The notes beneath the pieces were generated by a model. The model searched no databases and had not been told where the DNA came from. It worked only from the letters and a program-made list of their open reading frames with translations. Source: Arachidicoccus ginsenosidivorans (GTDB taxonomy: Bacteria; Bacteroidota; Bacteroidia; Chitinophagales; Chitinophagaceae). From it: a DNA stretch of 64,000 nt. Both the position numbers and the translations under genes were made by a program. Positions 10,641 through 24,442 of the stretch are shown here, piece after piece. The stretch is from the NCBI RefSeq assembly GCF_007971385.1, contig NZ_CP042434.1, forward strand, positions 1,488,001-1,552,000. Reading direction: 5' to 3'. Within the stretch, counting starts at the first letter, position 1. Every line of letters starts with the position of its first letter.

Positions 10641-12908
10641 ATGAAGCGATCCATTTGCGCATCCTTACTTCTTTTGTTCATACCCTCTGCATTCCTTTTC
10701 GGGCAAATCGTTGAACAAAATCAAAAACTGCCTGAGCAACTGCTTGGTGAATGGTATACGAAAGAAGGCGGAAACTTTATGTTCGGCCTATATGAAAGGG
10801 GCGTATTTTACAATAATACATTCTGGCATTACTATAATATCAGCAACAAACACAATAAAACCACCCTTAATTTGTCAAATGACAATAATCAAAAGGCAGT
10901 CCTGCAACTTAACCAGAAAAATGACCAATTAAAATTCTTGCCTACAGACGGCAAACCAGTCGTTTGTCTCCATGATCAAACAAAGTGCGTCATCCAACAC
11001 AACCTTGCCCGCATCAAATCCTCTCATTTTAAAAAGGATTCTGTTTATTTTAATTATTTCCTATTAACACCAAATGCAGAACAGATATCCATTAAGGTAC
11101 ATCAACTATTAACAGGGCTGACAACCACTTATTTTAAACCCGTAGACCACCAAGGCCTGCTACACCTTTCCATTCCTGTAACAAATCCGGTTTTACTTGA
11201 AATCAATCTCCCTTATAGAGATCAACGGGGTGAAGTATACCTATTACCAGGTTCATCTATTACTTTATTACAAACCCATGGTAAAAATTTACATTATGCT
11301 GGTCAGGGAGCGCAGTTAGCGCAAGAGATCCAGTTATTAAGAGCCAAAAGAAATCAATTTCAACCCTATCCTTTTGATCTGTTATTAGGCAAAGCAGGCA
11401 GCTCAAAGCCTTCAGCTGCCGTCTATTCAACCATCCTTGGAAACTTACGCAGGGAAGTGCAAGCGCATGCAGACAGCTTATTTCAGGAAAAGAAAATAAG
11501 TCCGCTTGCCCGGCAAATAAATAACTACGATATTCAATATACATTCGCCAATGCCTTACTCCATTACAAGGATTATACATCGCAAATATGGAGTGACAAT
11601 TCAGGTGATCAGCAACAAAATGACACAATACCCGAAGCTTATTTTGATTTTTTAAAATCAGCAGATAACGACAGCGCTATTATTGCACCCGCCTATTTTG
11701 ATTTTATTGAATCCATCCGTAAGCCCGATTCAAAGGCAGAATATCTGAGTAAGGTAATACCACCCACCCTTCTTAATGAATCAGCAATAAGTATCGATAC
11801 CCTTTCTTCATTATTGCTTCCACTACATCAACTGGAACCACCACTCACAACAGAGCAGAGGTCTCTTCTGGAAGATTATACGGCATTAAAGACGGCTACC
11901 GATAAAGCCACCTACGAAACGAAGCATCAGGCAGCCATCCGTACGATCTCCAAGCAATACTATACCATATATTTATTCAAGACACTTTGCAAATATGCAG
12001 CACATACACTAATAGCCAACTATGGATGGCAACCTGGCATTACAATGGATCTGGTAAGCTATGGGAATCTTGCCCTGCAATTTTACAATAGTGGACAAAT
12101 AAAAGTACCCAACGACTATTTTACCGGAGATGCAAGCATTTTCCATTCAAAATTCATAGCAGGCGTTTTAAGCACATATATTAATCAACCATCCAATGAC
12201 CATAATAGCGCTAACAGCACCAATGCAGACAGTCCAACAAAAAAATATAATACAAAGGCCGATTGGGTATCGGTCAATCCCAGCGATTTTATAAGTTGCG
12301 ATACCATCAATAAAAATGGCTTAACACTCATTTTTGCGAACAACTACGCCGGCTTCCCTGATGAAGTGAAAAAAAATATGATTACGACGTTCTTTACGGT
12401 TTACCCACAAGAGATGGCTGCCTTTAATCCATCTGCAAATAAGACCGTTATAATTGTCATCGATAAGGATTGCCCAGAACTTTCTGCCACCGTAGACAAT
12501 GTCATTAGATTTCAACCTAAATGGTTTGCACAGCATCCAAAAGACATAGATGTCGTCACCCATGAAGCCATGCACATTGTCCAGCATTATCAGGCAAACA
12601 ACTACCAGCCCCGGTGGCTTTCAGAAGGTATCGCAGATTATGTAAGGCAATTATATGGATTAAGCAATAAAGCATCTGGTTGGTCAATGCCACCCGTCAT
12701 GTCCGGGATGAATTACCAATACGGATACCGCATCGCTGCGCGATTTTTATTTTGGATAGCCCAATACAAGGACAAAGATTTTGTAAAAGAGGTCGATAGA
12801 TCCATGCGCGAAAATAAATATACGGCTTCTATATGGAAGCAACGCACCGGTAAAACCTTGGATGAACTTTGGCAAGAGTACACGACTAAACCACAAATAA
12901 ATTTATAG
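10641..12908 (+). CDS. Secreted protein with C-terminal basic secretory protein (BSP) metallopeptidase-like domain
   Basis: 755 residues with a signal peptide (MKRSICASLLLLFIPSAFLFGQ). The N-terminal ~550 residues are not recognised; a DUF4369-like region is possible. From about residue 555 the protein resembles the plant BSP family (PF04450): VVTHEAMHIVQHY carries the HExxH zinc motif, followed by RWLSEGIADYVRQLYG, a strong signature of the family. It is probably an exported zinc peptidase. It stands alone, about 110 bp after the cytochrome b fusion, and precedes the rRNA operon in convergent orientation. Confidence 0.8.
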   Translation: MKRSICASLLLLFIPSAFLFGQIVEQNQKLPEQLLGEWYTKEGGNFMFGLYERGVFYNNTFWHYYNISNKHNKTTLNLSNDNNQKAVLQLNQKNDQLKFLPTDGKPVVCLHDQTKCVIQHNLARIKSSHFKKDSVYFNYFLLTPNAEQISIKVHQLLTGLTTTYFKPVDHQGLLHLSIPVTNPVLLEINLPYRDQRGEVYLLPGSSITLLQTHGKNLHYAGQGAQLAQEIQLLRAKRNQFQPYPFDLLLGKAGSSKPSAAVYSTILGNLRREVQAHADSLFQEKKISPLARQINNYDIQYTFANALLHYKDYTSQIWSDNSGDQQQNDTIPEAYFDFLKSADNDSAIIAPAYFDFIESIRKPDSKAEYLSKVIPPTLLNESAISIDTLSSLLLPLHQLEPPLTTEQRSLLEDYTALKTATDKATYETKHQAAIRTISKQYYTIYLFKTLCKYAAHTLIANYGWQPGITMDLVSYGNLALQFYNSGQIKVPNDYFTGDASIFHSKFIAGVLSTYINQPSNDHNSANSTNADSPTKKYNTKADWVSVNPSDFISCDTINKNGLTLIFANNYAGFPDEVKKNMITTFFTVYPQEMAAFNPSANKTVIIVIDKDCPELSATVDNVIRFQPKWFAQHPKDIDVVTHEAMHIVQHYQANNYQPRWLSEGIADYVRQLYGLSNKASGWSMPPVMSGMNYQYGYRIAARFLFWIAQYKDKDFVKEVDRSMRENKYTASIWKQRTGKTLDELWQEYTTKPQINL

Positions 12909-13027
12909 GCTAATTTCTTAAAAGCCGTTTATTCAATAATACCGCAATTGCCACAACCTCCAAATGCACTATTTCAGGGTAATTCAGGCAATTAAAGGTA
13001 TTCAGCCCCTCCCATATGGGCATAAAA

Positions 13028-13057
13028 AAAGTCTCAATAATTGCTTATTGAGACTTT
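13028..13057 (-). terminator. rRNA operon terminator
   Basis: A perfect 13-bp stem (AAAGTCTCAATAA with its complement, 4-nt loop) followed on the minus strand by a T run, immediately downstream of the 5S gene. Confidence 0.9.
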
Positions 13058-13070
13058 CTTAAATAAATAT

Positions 13071-13180
13071 GGCAGCTACCTACTCTCCCAGGGATTATAC
13101 CCAAGTACCATCGGCCATGAGGGGTTTAACTTCTCTGTTCGGTAAGGGAAGAGGTGAAGACCCTCGGAATAACCACCATA
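13071..13180 (-). rRNA. rrf: 5S ribosomal RNA
   Basis: About 110 nt on the minus strand between the 23S gene and a terminator. It contains the expected 5S-like internal segments (complements of GGTAAGGGAAGAGGTGAAGA and CCCAAGTACCATCGGC). Ends are approximate. Confidence 0.9.
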
Positions 13181-13302
13181 AATCGGTCGTGTGCTGTCTT
13201 CAGCTCATGGTTTTAACCATTAGCTACACACTTAAATAAGGTCATATTGGAAAAGCTCAACTTTAGAGCAACTATAAATACCATTTCCATGCATTTATAG
13301 AT

Positions 13303-16118
<2,816 letters not shown>

Positions 16119-16440
16119 TTTAGAAATTGTAGTGATGTTACCACCACTATGTGTTTGAGTCTCTATATCGCTATAGAGTCTCGTTACTCTTATTGTTTTT
16201 GCTTTCCCAATATGTCAAAGATCTTTATCTGCTCTCAACATAACGTAAAACTTATTGATAAGCCCATCCGTTACTCCAGCACATCTGTTTGTGTTGTGAA
16301 TCTGATTCCACCACCGCTGTTGTTTTTCTTTGATTAACCCTTTAATCAAACAACCCGGTAACACATCTAATCTATCTTAAAGAACTATGCGCCTTTTTAA
16401 TTGCGCGGCTTTTATCTCTTAATCCCTCTTTTTTAAAATG
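16119..16440. other. 23S-tRNA spacer of the rRNA operon
   Basis: About 320 bp of transcribed spacer between tRNA-Ala and the 23S gene. No further tRNA is present in it. Confidence 0.8.
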
Positions 16441-16514
16441 TGGAGGATATCGGAGTCGAACCGATGACCCTCTGCGTGCAAGGCAGATGCTCTAGCCAAC
16501 TGAGCTAACCCCCC
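16441..16514 (-). tRNA. tRNA-Ala (TGC)
   Basis: 74 nt on the minus strand. A cloverleaf can be drawn with acceptor GGGGGGT/ATCCTCC (including G-U pairs), anticodon loop CTTGCAC giving TGC, and T-arm GTTCGACTC. CCA is not encoded. It lies in the 16S-23S spacer. Confidence 0.97.
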
Positions 16515-16563
16515 ATTTCTATACCTTTCAGCATAGCACTTCAGAAATCATCCGAATTCTTTG

Positions 16564-16637
16564 TAGTCCCGCCCAGATTTGAACTGGGGACCTCTACATT
16601 ATCAGTGTAGCGCTCTAACCAACTGAGCTACGAGACT
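16564..16637 (-). tRNA. tRNA-Ile (GAT)
   Basis: 74 nt on the minus strand. Acceptor AGTCTCG/CGGGACT, anticodon GAT (loop CTGATAA), T-arm GTTCAAATC. It lies between 16S and tRNA-Ala, the common Ile-Ala spacer arrangement. Confidence 0.97.
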
Positions 16638-16797
16638 GTGTCGCCAATCTTGAGCCTTTTTAAGTTGGCCGTCAGTGCTATCTGTTTTAAAGAACTAATA
16701 ATTTTAAAAGGAAAAAAATAACAATAAGTCAAACCATACTTCTTTGAGCTCTTTACTTACTTGCGCAAGACCAGATCTCTTAGACGCGTCGCTCTAA

Positions 16798-18329
<1,532 letters not shown>

Positions 18330-18626
18330 ATGTATTGTTTGAACTGACTAAATTTCTCTCGAAAAATAGGCGTCAAAATTTGTTGTCTTTTTCAACGCTT
18401 CGTAGTGTCTTCCTTACTGTTATTTTTAATTTCCTTTCAAAGATCTTTATAGACATAAAGCGTTTCCACTTTACCCCTATTTTGCTATACTATAAACCCT
18501 GCGGTTTATCGTATCGGCTAGTTAATTCCCTGCTCCCTTTTCCTATTAACCTCTCCGTTAACAGCCCTGCTGCTCAGCAGATTGGCACCGCTTTTTTAGT
18601 GACGATCTTTACCGTCTGGCGGAGTG

Positions 18627-18657
18627 CAAAGGTAGTAAACTCTATTTTACTAACCAA
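18627..18657 (-). promoter_or_regulatory. rRNA operon promoter P2 (proximal)
   Basis: On the minus strand TTG (18655-18657) is followed after 20 bp by TACCTTTG (18627-18634), then C. It lies about 300 bp upstream of 16S. Confidence 0.8.
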
Positions 18658-18789
18658 ATTTATTTAAGTAGATTTTTTTATTTTTCTTTTCAGCTCACGT
18701 CTTACAACTTATTGTTAACCATTTGCTTAGAGACTAATCTTACCGTAAGAGCTGACCGATTCAGTTTGCTTTTTTCCGTTTCGGGATTG

Positions 18790-18819
18790 CAAAGGTAAGC
18801 GGAATTTTTACTCTACCAA
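18790..18819 (-). promoter_or_regulatory. rRNA operon promoter P1 (distal)
   Basis: On the minus strand TTG (18817-18819) is followed after 19 bp by TACCTTTG (18790-18797), then C. The core and its upstream T-rich flank (ATAAGTTTGG) resemble those of P2, so the two look like a duplicated promoter. Confidence 0.8.
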
Positions 18820-18948
18820 ACTTATTTGATATCTTTTCTGAAATTATTTTTGAAGTAGCAATGTTTATAAGGGTTTCAGCGAAGAAAAAAAATTAAGACT
18901 TAACCAAAAAGTCATCGATTTCCGCTGCTTTAATACAACATATTACCT

Positions 18949-19697
18949 CTATTGGACGGCTGTTAGTTTATAGGGATATTTAACCTGCTGTAAAAACAGT
19001 CCTTTTGCTGGCGCAGAAAAGTCTGCATTGCCACAGTTTTTTGATTCAATAATTTCCCTTAACTGTTGCAAACTGATCGTCCCCCGACTCACTTTTAGCA
19101 TAGTTGCCACCAGTGCCCTGACCATGCCTCTTAAAAATCTATTCGCTTCTACTGTAAACACCAGGTTATTATCTTCCATTTGCCAGATCGCCTGGCCGAT
19201 TTGACAGATATAGGTGTGTACTTGCGTATTGCGTTTAGAAAACGAGGTAAAATCCTCGTATTGTTGAATGAGCTCAGCTGCCTGGTTCAAAAGGTCTAAA
19301 TCGAGCTTAAATGGATAATACCAGCCCTATCCCACATAAAGGGATCCTTGTAATTATATATATAATATTTATAACACCGGCCAAGTGCATCAAATCTGCT
19401 ATGGGCCTCATCTTGCATTTTATAAATATCTATAATAGCGATATCCTTGGGTAAGATGGCATTCAGGTTATAGATATTCTTTTGTGTAATAACAAGATCG
19501 GTCTCAAAATGAAAGAAATTTTGCCGGGCGTGTACCCCTGCATCGGTTCTTGAAGAGGTAGACAACTCAATTTGCTGTCTGAGCAGGGTCTGCATGGCCT
19601 TTTCTAATTCTCCTTGTATGGTGGGTACATTGGGCTGTATCTGGAACCCACTATAATGGGTTCCCATATAAGAAAGTTCCAGGAAGTATTTAGCCAT
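18949..19697 (-). CDS. truA: tRNA pseudouridine(38-40) synthase TruA (one frameshift)
   Basis: About 250 residues when repaired. The N-terminal half begins MAKYFLELSYMGTHYSGFQ and holds SSRTDAGVHA with the catalytic Asp. The C-terminal half holds FLRGMVRALVATML, also typical of TruA. The halves lie in different frames. One missing T near 19316-19318 explains this, because restoring it reads AGYYPFKLDLDLLNQAAELI across the break. TruA isomerises uridines 38-40 in tRNA anticodon arms. In such a broadly conserved gene the break is more likely sequencing error than decay. The DUF4476 gene lies upstream on the same strand, about 100 bp away. Confidence 0.92.
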
Positions 19698-19754
19698 TCA
19701 ATTTGACGGTCGTTAAAGAATTACAATTGTGACCCACCTTATTTGTGTAGCCTC

Positions 19755-19786
19755 TTATTATTATTATTATTAGTAGTAGTAGTAAT
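19755..19786. repeat. Trinucleotide repeats (TTA)n and (GTA)n
   Basis: About five TTA units run into four AGT/GTA units in the gap between truA and the DUF4476 gene. A simple-sequence tract, perhaps length-variable. Confidence 0.8.
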
Positions 19787-19795
19787 CCTTAAGTA

Positions 19796-21265
19796 TTATT
19801 GAATAATTTTTTGGAAACGCTTTTTAAAATAACTGTCTAATAACTGATTTTCCAGAGACGGAAAATTCTGCTTATCACTTACGTGAGAATAGGTATCATG
19901 GAACAAGGCATAGCGGCCTGCATCAGAAAGAAACAATCCGCCAAGCGCCTTCACCTGTTTGGTAGTCAGGCATTTACCGTCAATATATTTATCCACGATG
20001 GCGATCATATCATTATCATTATTTCGCGCAATCATTTTTTTCTGCATTTTCTGGAAGTTCTTGTCCGTGATCGGATCACATTCGATCGTCTCCTTTGCCT
20101 GACTGGATGGCTCTGCGTCTACTGCCACCTGGGCATCTGTTCTTGCCTTAGGTATATCTGATGACTGACTGTCATCCGCATCACTGTTTACATCCTTTTG
20201 CTTGTTATAAAATGGGTTATTAACGGCGCCTTTAATCTCACTTTTCGCATTTTCCTGGTCAGAATTACCTAAATCCACAAATTTCTTCTCCTCCCTTTTC
20301 TTCTTGCGGGCCTCTCTCCTTTCATTGACACCATTTTGCTCACCTATATTGAAACTATCTGCTTCAGTATTGGTAAAAAGCGCAAGCGACTCTTTCTTTG
20401 AAATCGGGGTGGGTGCTATGCCCGTTGTCTTTTCCTCATTTTCAGTCACTGCACTATGTGGTACTAAGATATCGACTGTATCAGTCGAACGGCTGTTAAA
20501 CATCACAAAAGTCATTGACGTCCCTTTTTTGGACCTTTGTTGAATAGATTTGATCACACCATAGGTCTTTGAAAGATCTGCCTCGGTGTTTTCAGCTGGT
20601 TTGAGGTTCTCTTCAGGTACTGCTTCCACAATTGCCTTACTATCCGCTATGGGATCCTTTCCAAAATCATCAACCTGGGTAGAGGTTTTATCTTCTTTTT
20701 TACCAAGGGTTGCTTTAGGTGTTTCCACCGGTAAGGCTAGCGTTGGATCATTTGCAGCATCAGATAACATGGCGCTAAAGGCGTTATTGGTATCTTTTGC
20801 TTCCGCCTTGGCTTCATTTGCCTTGTCTTTTACCTTATCAGTTGCATCATCTACCTTAGCACTGGCTACACTATATTGATCTTCAAGTGTTGTCTGGCTA
20901 CTGGAAGCAATAAATTGCTTGGTTTGCAGATTTAAAAGTCCAAGTTTACCATCTGATTTTTCCAGTGAATATCCCGCATCTGCCCCTTTTACCACACAAG
21001 TAAAATTTTGTTCAGGTGCCTGTGCCTGAGGGAATCCGATTCTCAAATCATAAGAGCCGTCTTTTAGTTTAGGAATAATTAAGTATCCTATGGAAGAAGA
21101 ACTGTAAACCTTTTTATTCAATATCACATAAAAAGGCTGTTTAGCCTTAGCCTGTATATAGATAAAATGATTATTATCAGGATCTTGCGCTTTGGACTGA
21201 GTGGTAAAAACCAATACCGCCATGCATAAGAAGAGTAAAATTCGTTTGATTGATTGACGCGTCAT
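19796..21265 (-). CDS. Exported DUF4476-domain protein
   Basis: 489 residues with a signal peptide (MTRQSIKRILLFLCMAVLVFTTQSKAQ). The N-terminal ~100 residues look like a small beta domain (FYVILNKKVYSSSSIGYLIIPKL). A long charged, Ala/Lys/Asp-rich low-complexity middle follows (about 125-390). The last ~95 residues match DUF4476 (KYIDGKCLTTKQVKALGGLF). The function of DUF4476 is unknown; these proteins are common in Bacteroidota envelopes. Confidence 0.8.
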   Translation of the reverse strand: MTRQSIKRILLFLCMAVLVFTTQSKAQDPDNNHFIYIQAKAKQPFYVILNKKVYSSSSIGYLIIPKLKDGSYDLRIGFPQAQAPEQNFTCVVKGADAGYSLEKSDGKLGLLNLQTKQFIASSSQTTLEDQYSVASAKVDDATDKVKDKANEAKAEAKDTNNAFSAMLSDAANDPTLALPVETPKATLGKKEDKTSTQVDDFGKDPIADSKAIVEAVPEENLKPAENTEADLSKTYGVIKSIQQRSKKGTSMTFVMFNSRSTDTVDILVPHSAVTENEEKTTGIAPTPISKKESLALFTNTEADSFNIGEQNGVNERREARKKKREEKKFVDLGNSDQENAKSEIKGAVNNPFYNKQKDVNSDADDSQSSDIPKARTDAQVAVDAEPSSQAKETIECDPITDKNFQKMQKKMIARNNDNDMIAIVDKYIDGKCLTTKQVKALGGLFLSDAGRYALFHDTYSHVSDKQNFPSLENQLLDSYFKKRFQKIIQ

Positions 21266-21349
21266 TTAATTGTAATATGATTTCCGAACAAAATTAATAG
21301 CTAAAAGCGGTTACATAACAAAACTTATGCTAAAAATTGAATCTTTGGC

Positions 21350-22003
21350 TTAGTGTTGCAGTTTCTCCCCAAATGCCAGATCTCCGGCATCCCCTAGTCC
21401 TGGAACAATATAACCATTGTCATCCAACTGATCATCGATATCTCCGCACCAGAGATTCAGCTGCTCTCCAATGGAAGACTCCAGATAGTCAATCCCCTGC
21501 TTACTGGCGATCGCTGCAATAATATAGGTTTTGGCTGGTTTTCCCAGATGTTCCAAGGCTTTTATTGTTTTAGCCAGAGAAGTTCCCGTCGCAAGCATTG
21601 GATCAGAAATAATCAAAATCCGGTCCTGGATTGACGGACTGCTGACATAATCTAAAACAATATCAAAACTGCCATCCTCATTGTGCTTTCTGTAAGCAGA
21701 AACAAAAGTATTGTCTGCCTTATCAAAATAATTAAGCACCCCTTGATGCATGGCCAGACCTGCTCTTAAAATAGTCGCTATAACTGGCTGTTCTTTTAAT
21801 ACCTTGCTGGAATGCACCCCCAAAGGTGTCTGTACCTCACGGGTAACCCAAGCCAGCTCCTTACTGATCTCATAAGCGGCTACCTCACCGATCCTTTCCA
21901 GATTCCTGCGGAATCTTAAACGATCACTGTGTACCTGAATATCACGTAACTCGCTCACCCAATTGGATATCAGCGAATGCTCTTCACTTAGATTTCTAAT
22001 CAT
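21350..22003 (-). CDS. upp: Uracil phosphoribosyltransferase
   Basis: 217 residues. The PRPP-binding loop reads IISDPMLATGTSLAKTI and the C-terminus reads YIVPGLGDAGDLAFG, which contacts uracil in this family. Converts uracil and PRPP to UMP in pyrimidine salvage. It is divergent from anmK, with about 90 bp between the start codons. Confidence 0.96.
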   Translation of the reverse strand: MIRNLSEEHSLISNWVSELRDIQVHSDRLRFRRNLERIGEVAAYEISKELAWVTREVQTPLGVHSSKVLKEQPVIATILRAGLAMHQGVLNYFDKADNTFVSAYRKHNEDGSFDIVLDYVSSPSIQDRILIISDPMLATGTSLAKTIKALEHLGKPAKTYIIAAIASKQGIDYLESSIGEQLNLWCGDIDDQLDDNGYIVPGLGDAGDLAFGEKLQH

Positions 22004-22055
22004 GTGGCTAAGATAATTGATATTTATGAAATACGGATTTCAATCCATAGATAGT

Positions 22056-22063
22056 TATCTTTG
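22056..22063 (+). promoter_or_regulatory. Probable -7 element before anmK
   Basis: TATCTTTG fits TAnnTTTG about 33 bp before the anmK start. The -33 TTG is not clear at the expected distance. Confidence 0.5.
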
Positions 22064-22095
22064 CCCTTCAACTTTAAACAGATAATCATTTAAGC

Positions 22096-23217
22096 ATGGT
22101 ATATAGGGCTATTGGACTGATGAGTGGATCTTCTATGGATGGATTGGATATTGCATTTGTTTCTTTTGAAGAGATCCGGGGCATCTGGACATTTGACTTA
22201 AGACACCAAAAATGCGTACCCTACAGTCAGGAACTCAAAAAACAGCTGGCCGAGGCAGCAACCTTAACCCCTAGACAATTTATACAACTGGATCATGATC
22301 TGGGCGTATTTATGGGAAACACAGTAAAAGCATTTATTCAGGAGCATACACTAGATCACCAGGTACAATTGATTGTAAATCATGGTCATACTATATTCCA
22401 TGAACCCGAAGAAGAAATAACTACCCAGATCGGCTCCGCAGCGGCAATTGCCGCAATCAATGGCATAAATGTCATTGATCAGCTACGATCCCTGGATGTC
22501 GCCCTGGGTGGCCAGGGCGCACCGCTTGTTCCCATGGGCGAGCAATTACTTTTCCCGGATTATAACAGTTTTTTAAATCTGGGTGGCATTGCAAATATCT
22601 CTTTCCATAAAAAGCAAAGTGATCAAAACGCCCAAAGTGACCACCAAGTTCAGGCTTTTGATGTGACAGTAGCCAATCAGGCACTTAACTACTTGGCAAT
22701 GCTTGAGGGCCAACCCTATGATAAGGATGGCGCCATTGCGGCCACTGGTCAGGTTAACACCCAGTTACTATCTAGTTTAAATAAACTGCCCTATTTTGCC
22801 GCAGTCGGCCCCAAAAGCCTTGCAAATCAGTACTTCTCTAATATTATACGGCCATTATTGGATCAAGCCATATTAAGTACCCAGGACAAACTACGCACAG
22901 TCGTGGAGCATATTGCTTCACAGGTAGCCTACGCTGCGGGGGCCGCCATGGCTTCCAGTCTGGACACAGAGAAAAAAATACTGATCACCGGCGGCGGGGC
23001 ACATAATACATTTTTAGTCCAGCGCATATCAGCTGCCTTAGCACCTTATGGTATCCAGACCAATTTACCTGATACGCAGATCATTGATTACAAAGAAGCC
23101 ATTATCATGGGGCTGCTTGGCCTACTGCGCTGGCGGGAAGAAAATACGGTCTTAAGCAACACGGGTGCCTCCCGGCCCAGCATTGGTGGGGCAGTATGGA
23201 TTGGCCAGCCCTATTAA
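22096..23217 (+). CDS. anmK: Anhydro-N-acetylmuramic acid kinase
   Basis: 373 residues, typical length. The N-terminus GLMSGSSMDGLDIAF is the family's signature ATP-site loop. Further motifs are VNHGHTIFHEP and FLNLGGIANIS. Phosphorylates 1,6-anhydro-MurNAc to MurNAc-6-P in peptidoglycan recycling. Its presence alongside the dipeptide epimerase and the GH84 enzyme suggests active amino-sugar and wall recycling, although the genes are not in one operon. Confidence 0.96.
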   Translation: MVYRAIGLMSGSSMDGLDIAFVSFEEIRGIWTFDLRHQKCVPYSQELKKQLAEAATLTPRQFIQLDHDLGVFMGNTVKAFIQEHTLDHQVQLIVNHGHTIFHEPEEEITTQIGSAAAIAAINGINVIDQLRSLDVALGGQGAPLVPMGEQLLFPDYNSFLNLGGIANISFHKKQSDQNAQSDHQVQAFDVTVANQALNYLAMLEGQPYDKDGAIAATGQVNTQLLSSLNKLPYFAAVGPKSLANQYFSNIIRPLLDQAILSTQDKLRTVVEHIASQVAYAAGAAMASSLDTEKKILITGGGAHNTFLVQRISAALAPYGIQTNLPDTQIIDYKEAIIMGLLGLLRWREENTVLSNTGASRPSIGGAVWIGQPY

Positions 23218-23292
23218 GCTGATAATCAAATGCACATTATATCAAAATGAACTTTTTACACACCAATTTAATCTCCTTCAAACAGACTCATA

Positions 23293-24288
23293 ATGGCAAA
23301 GAAAATTTATAATTGGGGCATACTTGGACCAGGTAGAATTGCTAAAAAGTTCGCATCCGCCTTAGCGCTTACAACAGACTCCAGGTTATACGGCGTAGCT
23401 TCCAGAGATAAAGTCCGTGCCCAGGACTTTGCCCAGACATTTAAAGCAGAAAAGTATTACAGCGATTATCTAAGCCTGATCCAGGATCCGCTTGTAGATG
23501 TTATCTATATTGCCACACCCCACGCATACCATTTTGAATTAGCTAAGGCATGCCTGGAAAATAATAAGCCTGTCCTTTCAGAAAAACCGCTTACACTTGA
23601 CGCCAAACAGACCCAGATTTTACTCACCTTATCCCAAAATAAGCAGGTATTTTTAATGGAAGCCCTTTGGACCCGGTTTATCCCCATGACGGTTTCTATT
23701 CTGGAAAATGTTCAAAGTGGCATTTTGGGCGAGCTCCGATATGTCAAAGCAGACTTCGGGTTCCCAGCCCCCTTCGATCCTGCAGGCAGGTTATTTAATC
23801 CCTCTCTGGGCGGTGGTTCATTACTGGATGTCGGTATCTATCCGCTATTTTTGTGCTCCTTACTTTTAGGTACGCCAGAAAGCATCACTGCTGTCGGCCG
23901 GTTATCTGAAGCACAAATCGATCTGGACTGCCAGGCCGTATTACAGTATTCAGACAATAAGACAGCTTATATTGGCAGTTCCATTCATTATCAGATGCCG
24001 ATCACAGCAGAAATCACTGGCACAAAAGGACAGATTATGATCCCATGCCCTTGGTATAAGAACGATCATTACCAACTCAAAACCGAAGATAAAGACTGGG
24101 AAATAGTCCAATTGGGGGCACTTACCAACGGCTTTGAATATGAAATCAATGAAGTAACTACCTCTCTAAATCAAGGACTTATACAAAGCACCAAATGGCC
24201 AGTCACTTCCAGCCTGCAGCTAGCTTCATTAATGGATCAGATCAAACAGCAATTGGGCGTCCAGTATCCAGACGCAAATAATACATAA
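23293..24288 (+). CDS. Gfo/Idh/MocA family oxidoreductase
   Basis: 331 residues. The N-terminal Rossmann region has GILGPGRIAKKFASAL (GxGxxA-like), then VIYIATPHAYHFELA and the EKP motif in KPVLSEKPLTL, all typical of NAD(P)-dependent sugar or cyclitol dehydrogenases. The C-terminal alpha/beta domain is complete. The substrate cannot be inferred. It lies 75 bp after anmK on the same strand and could be co-transcribed. Confidence 0.9.
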   Translation: MAKKIYNWGILGPGRIAKKFASALALTTDSRLYGVASRDKVRAQDFAQTFKAEKYYSDYLSLIQDPLVDVIYIATPHAYHFELAKACLENNKPVLSEKPLTLDAKQTQILLTLSQNKQVFLMEALWTRFIPMTVSILENVQSGILGELRYVKADFGFPAPFDPAGRLFNPSLGGGSLLDVGIYPLFLCSLLLGTPESITAVGRLSEAQIDLDCQAVLQYSDNKTAYIGSSIHYQMPITAEITGTKGQIMIPCPWYKNDHYQLKTEDKDWEIVQLGALTNGFEYEINEVTTSLNQGLIQSTKWPVTSSLQLASLMDQIKQQLGVQYPDANNT

Positions 24289-24442
24289 CCACCCCTGTTT
24301 TCCTTTTCAAAAAGGGAAACATTCGCCCTGCAAATAACCTCTATCCGCAATCTGGATACAAATTACCTTGATTTGACTACGCGACGGGTATTGATTGCCT
24401 CGGACCTTTGTCTTCTAATTTATTTACATTAAAAAATTAAAA

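Larger units (their letters stand above)
18330..18948. other. rRNA leader and promoter region
   Basis: About 620 bp between 16S and truA. It contains two promoter elements (listed separately) and AT-rich flanks, with no coding frame I trust. Confidence 0.7.

Noticed and set aside
24296..24320. Terminator between the Gfo/Idh/MocA gene and the SDR gene
   Set aside because: A GTTTTCCTTTT / AAAAGGGAAAC stem is present, but it has a 2-nt loop and no T tract follows.
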